From: Aigarchaeota archaeon | GTDB taxonomy: Archaea > Thermoproteota > Nitrososphaeria_A > Caldarchaeales > Wolframiiraptoraceae | NCBI GenBank assembly: GCA_025059415.1 | Contig: JANXDQ010000010.1 | Coordinates: 1-25,321 of the forward strand | Length of the DNA: 25,321 nucleotides | Reading direction: 5' to 3' | Shown here: positions 22,238-25,321 of the stretch, one piece after another | Numbering within the stretch: the stretch's first letter is position 1 | How the letters are laid out: each line of letters starts with the position of its first letter | The notes under the pieces: generated by a model | What the model was told of the DNA's origin: nothing | Database searches by the model: none | Seen by the model: only the letters and a program-made list of their open reading frames with translations | Program-made: the position numbers and the translations under genes

Positions 22238-22831
22238 TCAACGCGAATAGATCCCTGTTAATGTAGCCTCGGCGAGGATGTGCCCGCTCATGGCCTTAAA
22301 GACATCATCCTCGCTCGCGCCTGGCTCAAGGTCGAGCATTGTATCCAAGGCATACATCTTGAAGACGTATCTATGTGGTTTGCCGGGGGGAGGACACGGC
22401 CCACTATAACCCACCTCGTTAAAGTCATTCACCCCTTGAAGTGCCCCAAAGGGAAGCCTCTCCACCTTGGGAACGCCCTCATCGAGCTCATTAACGTCAG
22501 CTGGGATGTTGTAGATAACCCAGTGCATGAATGTACCACTCGGTGCATCTGGGTCTTCAACTATCAAGACGAAGCTGATTGTTTCCTTCGGATACCCCTC
22601 CCAGCGTAGTGGAGGAGATATGTCTGCTCCCTCACAGGTATACTTGTCCGGAATTTCTTCTTCATCTCTGAAAGCCGAACTGGTTAAGCTAAACCTCCTG
22701 ATGGCGACCTCTTTTGGCTGCTGCACTGAGGCTAGATATATGGCCGAGGACGCCAACGTGACCATCACCGCCGCCAATATTATGGTCAGCCAGATCCCCC
22801 TCAACCAATTCCCACCATCAAAATCCCTCAA
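22238..22831 (-). CDS. Membrane-anchored PEBP/YbhB family protein
   Basis: 197 residues from TTG 22831 (TTG 22804 is an alternative). Residues 12-33 are a hydrophobic signal anchor (IWLTIILAAVMVTLASSAIY). The rest is a phosphatidylethanolamine-binding protein fold of the YbhB type: IPDKYTCEGADISPPLRWEG, VEDPDAPSGTFMHWVIYNIP with the conserved ligand-site residues, GYSGPCPPPGKPHRYVFKMYALD, and AMSGHILAEATLTGIY. The family binds anionic ligands or acts as a protease or kinase inhibitor in other organisms; the archaeal role is unknown. The anchor suggests it works outside the cell. The start overlaps the SufB stop by 14 nt, so it is probably co-transcribed. Confidence 0.9.
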   Translation of the reverse strand: MRDFDGGNWLRGIWLTIILAAVMVTLASSAIYLASVQQPKEVAIRRFSLTSSAFRDEEEIPDKYTCEGADISPPLRWEGYPKETISFVLIVEDPDAPSGTFMHWVIYNIPADVNELDEGVPKVERLPFGALQGVNDFNEVGYSGPCPPPGKPHRYVFKMYALDTMLDLEPGASEDDVFKAMSGHILAEATLTGIYSR

Positions 22832-24023
22832 GCGCCATATCTATAATTTTCCTAACCCCCTTCTCCAGGTGGTCAGGGAGCTTCATCGGTGAGAGGTCGA
22901 GGAAGCCCCGGACTATGAGGGACTCGGCCTCTTCCCTCGAGATTCCACGCGCCATCAGGTAGAATAACTGGTCCTCCGCTATCCGGCCTATCGCGGCCTC
23001 ATGCGTCAACTCGGAGCTCATCTTCCTCGAGACCAAACATGGTATTGCAGAGATCTCGGCGGAATCAGACAGCATCAAGCCCCTGCAACTTATGTGGCCT
23101 CTCCCATCCTCGCCCTCACACACGATCCTACCCCTACTAATGATCCTCGCGTCCTCGGCGGCGACCGCGTTCGTGAGCAGCTCCACGCGGCCTCCATCTC
23201 CCTCCATAATCACCTCCCCTCCCAGATCCATCTCGGATGAGCCCTGGAGGTAGACGATGTTGTTCATGGCGATCTTAGAGTTTTCTCCAAGAAGCCTCGC
23301 AGTTGGATATGATTGAAAGCTCCCGACGTATCCGAGGGCGATGTAGTTGTGTAGAAGGGCGGCGTCATCCTCGACGAGTATCCCGGTCCTAGGCCTGACA
23401 TCGAACCCGGGATTCCACTTATGGATCATCGTGTAATTCAACTTGGCGCCAGACCTCACGTATATCTCGGTCACGCCCACGTGTAGCCCCCTCGAGATCT
23501 TGGGATGCGTTGTGCAGCCGGTCAGGATCTGGGCCTCGGATCCTGGGTCTGCGACGATTATGTTGTGGACGCTCTGGATAATGCCCGGTGAAAACATGAA
23601 GAAGCAGGCTTGGATCGGTATATGCATCTTCCTGTCCTCGAGGATTCTCAGGAAGTATCCGCCGGAGCCGTGGAGCGCGTTAAACGCCGTGTACTTGTCC
23701 TCGTATGGGCTTCGGAGCCTCCACAACAATTCCCTAACCCACTCATATCTCTTGACGGCCTCTTCGATCGGCATGAGCTCTATATCTCCCTCAAGCCTTC
23801 TCTGAATGGACTTGTAAAGGGCCCTATGATCTATCTGGAGAAAAGTGGTCAGGGAGTCTCTCTTCCTCAGGTCGACACCGACCTCGAAGCTCCTCTCGAT
23901 AACCTCCTTGACGACCTCGGGCTCCCCGACGGCACGCGTGCTGTATTGTGAGAGGTCTAGGTCTCGTCCATATGTTGCAGGCTTATTCAGAGCTTTCCTC
24001 AGCTCTTCCTCATCAACCTGCAT
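22818..24023 (-). CDS. sufB: SufB/SufD family Fe-S assembly scaffold (SmsB-like)
   Basis: 401 residues. It is a SufB-type beta-helix protein. LTGCTTHPKISRGLHVGVTEIYVRSGAKLNYTMIHKWNPG contains the conserved Cys (C170) and the typical strand pattern. Near the C-terminus, SRKMSSELTHEAAIGRIAEDQLFYLMARGISREEAESLIVRGF is the conserved SufB/SufD ending. Together with SufC it makes a scaffold complex that assembles Fe-S clusters, and archaea commonly use this two-gene minimal form. The start ATG 24023 lies inside the sufC 3' end (25-nt overlap). No sufD, sufS or sufU is visible. It fits the need of the window's own [4Fe-4S] proteins, PriL and LarE. Confidence 0.93.
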   Translation of the reverse strand: MQVDEEELRKALNKPATYGRDLDLSQYSTRAVGEPEVVKEVIERSFEVGVDLRKRDSLTTFLQIDHRALYKSIQRRLEGDIELMPIEEAVKRYEWVRELLWRLRSPYEDKYTAFNALHGSGGYFLRILEDRKMHIPIQACFFMFSPGIIQSVHNIIVADPGSEAQILTGCTTHPKISRGLHVGVTEIYVRSGAKLNYTMIHKWNPGFDVRPRTGILVEDDAALLHNYIALGYVGSFQSYPTARLLGENSKIAMNNIVYLQGSSEMDLGGEVIMEGDGGRVELLTNAVAAEDARIISRGRIVCEGEDGRGHISCRGLMLSDSAEISAIPCLVSRKMSSELTHEAAIGRIAEDQLFYLMARGISREEAESLIVRGFLDLSPMKLPDHLEKGVRKIIDMALEGF

Positions 24024-24727
24024 CTCTCACACCACCTATAACCCTCCCTCATTATCTGGTTGAGGATGTGATCCGGGTCTCCATCGCAGACTATCCTGCC
24101 CTGGAGCATCACGTGGGCTTTACTCGGCTTGAGATACCTCAAGATGTATCCATGATGCGTTATCACCAGCGCTGACCTATCTTCCAAGATCTTTGCCAGC
24201 TCCTTTCCAATAAGCTCGAGGTTCTCCACATCGACGCCCGAATCCGGCTCATCTAGTATCAGTAGATCCGGGTTCATTGCCAGGACCTGCGCTATCTCAC
24301 ATCGCTTAACTTCTCCTCCGGAGAACCCGACGTTGACATATCTCTCCAGGAGCTCCTCGGATATGTTGAGTCTATCGAGCATCATCAATACTCCGTCTTC
24401 TCGGGTCCTATCCCTAGCGACGCGGTTTATCAGCTCCCTCAGCTTCACGCCATAGAGCCTCGGCGGATTCTGGAAGACCACGCCCATACCCATCCTAATG
24501 CGCTCGTCTATGGGCTTCTCGGTTATGTCAACTCCCTTGAAGAAAATCCTCCCATCTATCAACCTGTATCCGGGGTGGCCTATGAGTGCCATGACCAGCG
24601 ACGATTTACCAGATCCATTTGGGCCGAATAATACGTGGGTCTCCCCCTCACCTATCTCCATGTCTACGCCTTTCAGCAACAGCTTGCCGCCAACTTCCAC
24701 GTGCAGGTTCTCAACCCTGAGGAGCAA
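23999..24727 (-). CDS. sufC: SufC, Fe-S cluster assembly ATPase
   Basis: 242 residues from TTG 24727. An upstream extension to TTG 24781 is open but unlikely, since a TATA-like CTTAAAATTTA (24753-24763) lies downstream of it. It is an ABC ATPase of the SufC subfamily: Walker A GPNGSGKS (35-42), Q-loop VVFQNPP, signature FSGGEVKRCEIAQ, Walker B LLILDEPDSGVDVENL (the DEPDSGxD form is the SufC hallmark) and H-loop VITHHGYIL. It has no membrane domain and works with SufB in cluster assembly in the cytoplasm. The length agrees with typical SufC (about 245-250 aa). Its end overlaps the sufB start by 25 nt. Confidence 0.94.
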   Translation of the reverse strand: MLLRVENLHVEVGGKLLLKGVDMEIGEGETHVLFGPNGSGKSSLVMALIGHPGYRLIDGRIFFKGVDITEKPIDERIRMGMGVVFQNPPRLYGVKLRELINRVARDRTREDGVLMMLDRLNISEELLERYVNVGFSGGEVKRCEIAQVLAMNPDLLILDEPDSGVDVENLELIGKELAKILEDRSALVITHHGYILRYLKPSKAHVMLQGRIVCDGDPDHILNQIMREGYRWCERCRLMRKS

Positions 24728-24752
24728 TCCAACAATCCCTTTCAGGGCCCTA

Positions 24753-24763
24753 AATTTTAAGAT
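24753..24763 (-). promoter_or_regulatory. TATA box of the suf genes
   Basis: On the minus strand CTTAAAATTTA lies about 30 nt before TTG 24727 and inside the 3' end of the phosphoesterase gene. Predicted transcription from about 24732 gives a nearly leaderless sufC mRNA and favours 24727 as the start. Confidence 0.45.
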
Positions 24764-25122
24764 GTCTTGAAGAGGAGCCAACCACTACCAATGTTGATGA
24801 ACACGTATCTCCCGCGGAGCCTCGAGCCCAGGGCCTCGAAGACTATCTTCCTGCCCTCTTGATATTCGATTAACTTGTATTCGCCCTTGTCCCAGATCTT
24901 GACTAGGCCAGCCCCATATCCCTCAGAGATCTCGCCCTCGAAGTCGGCGTAGTCCAACTCGTGATCGGGCTGCGGGATCCCAAGCCTCCTCACACCGCGG
25001 CCCGTCGGAAGTTCCTTCCTAAATGCCCAAGACTTGAGGACACCGCCCATCTCGAGCCTCAGATCGTAGTGCAGCCCAGCCCTCCTTGCGTGATGCTCGT
25101 GGACCACGAAGACCGGAGACAT
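24757..25122 (-). CDS. Stand-alone LigD-type 3'-phosphoesterase
   Basis: 121 residues from ATG 25122; ATG 25143 and TTG 25185 are open in the same frame, but a TATA-like CTTAAATC at 25149-25156 points to 25122. It matches the PE domain of bacterial LigD, which trims 3'-phosphates and 3'-ribonucleotides at DNA ends. The active-site set is present: H10 (FVVHEHHA), H18 and D20 with R22 (LHYDLRLEMGG), H54 and Y58 (DHELDYADFEGE). EGYGAGLVKIWDKGEY follows. Archaea can carry this domain as a separate protein, and a stand-alone PE of Candidatus Korarchaeum has been studied. The spacing between the first two His residues is about two residues longer than in many LigD domains. No ligase gene is nearby. 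Confidence 0.92.
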   Translation of the reverse strand: MSPVFVVHEHHARRAGLHYDLRLEMGGVLKSWAFRKELPTGRGVRRLGIPQPDHELDYADFEGEISEGYGAGLVKIWDKGEYKLIEYQEGRKIVFEALGSRLRGRYVFINIGSGWLLFKTS

Positions 25123-25148
25123 CGGCGAGTGGGGGAAGCTCATGTAAA

Positions 25149-25156
25149 GATTTAAG
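25149..25156 (-). promoter_or_regulatory. TATA box of the phosphoesterase gene
   Basis: CTTAAATC on the minus strand, preceded by AAAAACT, is centred about 30 nt before ATG 25122. It predicts a leader of 5 nt or less. Confidence 0.5.
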
Positions 25157-25241
25157 AGTTTTTGGAAGGGAGCAACTATCAGCAAACGCCTTCATCCTAC
25201 TGTGAGACCAGAGGCGCGCGATCCCGGCGGATAATAAACGC

Positions 25242-25320
25242 TCAGTGCCTGGAAAAGTGGTATATCGTCAAGAACTCAGATAACCTCACGACGCGCTCAG
25301 CCCTATATCCACATTCGACC
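25242..25320 (-). CDS. Possible C-terminal end of a gene running beyond the right edge
   Basis: One minus-strand frame is open from the window edge to a TGA at 25242-25244 and reads VECGYRAERVVRLSEFLTIY then HFSRH. The composition is protein-like, but 25 residues are too few to identify anything. The region 25157-25241 between it and the phosphoesterase shows nothing else. Confidence 0.2.
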   Translation of the reverse strand, partial: VECGYRAERVVRLSEFLTIYHFSRH

Positions 25321-25321
25321 A

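Noticed and set aside
25157..25321. tRNA or other structured RNA at the right edge
   Set aside because: No cloverleaf, no TTCGA-type T-loop in a proper context and no CCA-adjacent stem could be found.
1..25321. CRISPR array, insertion sequence, integrase or toxin-antitoxin system
   Set aside because: I saw no regularly spaced repeats, transposase or recombinase motifs, or terminal inverted repeats on either strand.

Overview
The window is archaeal chromosome. It carries archaeal or eukaryotic-type ribosomal proteins (uL3, uL4, uL23, uL2, uS19, and eL13 as its own gene), a PriL iron-sulfur primase subunit, a KaiC-family ATPase and a two-gene SufC/SufB system. TATA-like boxes sit about 26 nt before many start codons. 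eL13 together with a KaiC gene followed by an apparent NitrOD5-type protein points to the TACK group (Crenarchaeota, Korarchaeota, Bathyarchaeota or Aigarchaeota-like); I cannot place it more closely by eye. TTG and GTG starts are common and many genes look leaderless.

Layout. 1-502 (-): an ECF-type membrane S component, cut by the left edge. 629-1585 (+): an AbrB-PhoU regulator. 1605-5365 (-): a phosphoribosyltransferase-like protein of unknown role, a divergent archaeo-eukaryotic primase and a cystathionine gamma-synthase family enzyme. 5409-5428 is a perfect 20-bp palindrome between that enzyme and a divergent XRE-CBS regulator (5429-6004). 5985-7420: eL13, a Cys-rich anchored protein and TrmO. 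7571-10529: the lar nickel-pincer cofactor cluster, with larB divergent from larC-larE and one TATA box placed to serve both sides. A decayed TrmO fragment lies just beyond larE. 10706-11569 (-): a DedA protein and a possible small membrane protein. 11661-13430 (+): a KaiC with one degenerate domain plus its small partner.

13689-18339 (-) is a rearranged ribosomal cluster, L3-L4-L23-L2, then an MFS transporter, then S19 with its own strong promoter. 18429-22193 (+) is a tightly packed, partly overlapping run: an unknown protein, an asparagine-synthetase-like protein without the glutaminase cysteine, an HD hydrolase, PriL, and a C2H2 zinc-finger protein whose frame overlaps the PriL tail. 22238-25122 (-): a membrane-anchored PEBP protein, SufB, SufC and a stand-alone LigD-type 3'-phosphoesterase.

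Most genes are housekeeping. The points most worth a second look are the palindrome operator, the symmetric lar promoter and the TrmO remnant flanking the lar cluster, the divergent primase with its unusual neighbour, the PriL/zinc-finger overlap, the broken ribosomal cluster and the cysteine-less AsnB. I saw no rRNA, tRNA, CRISPR array, insertion sequence or integrase.
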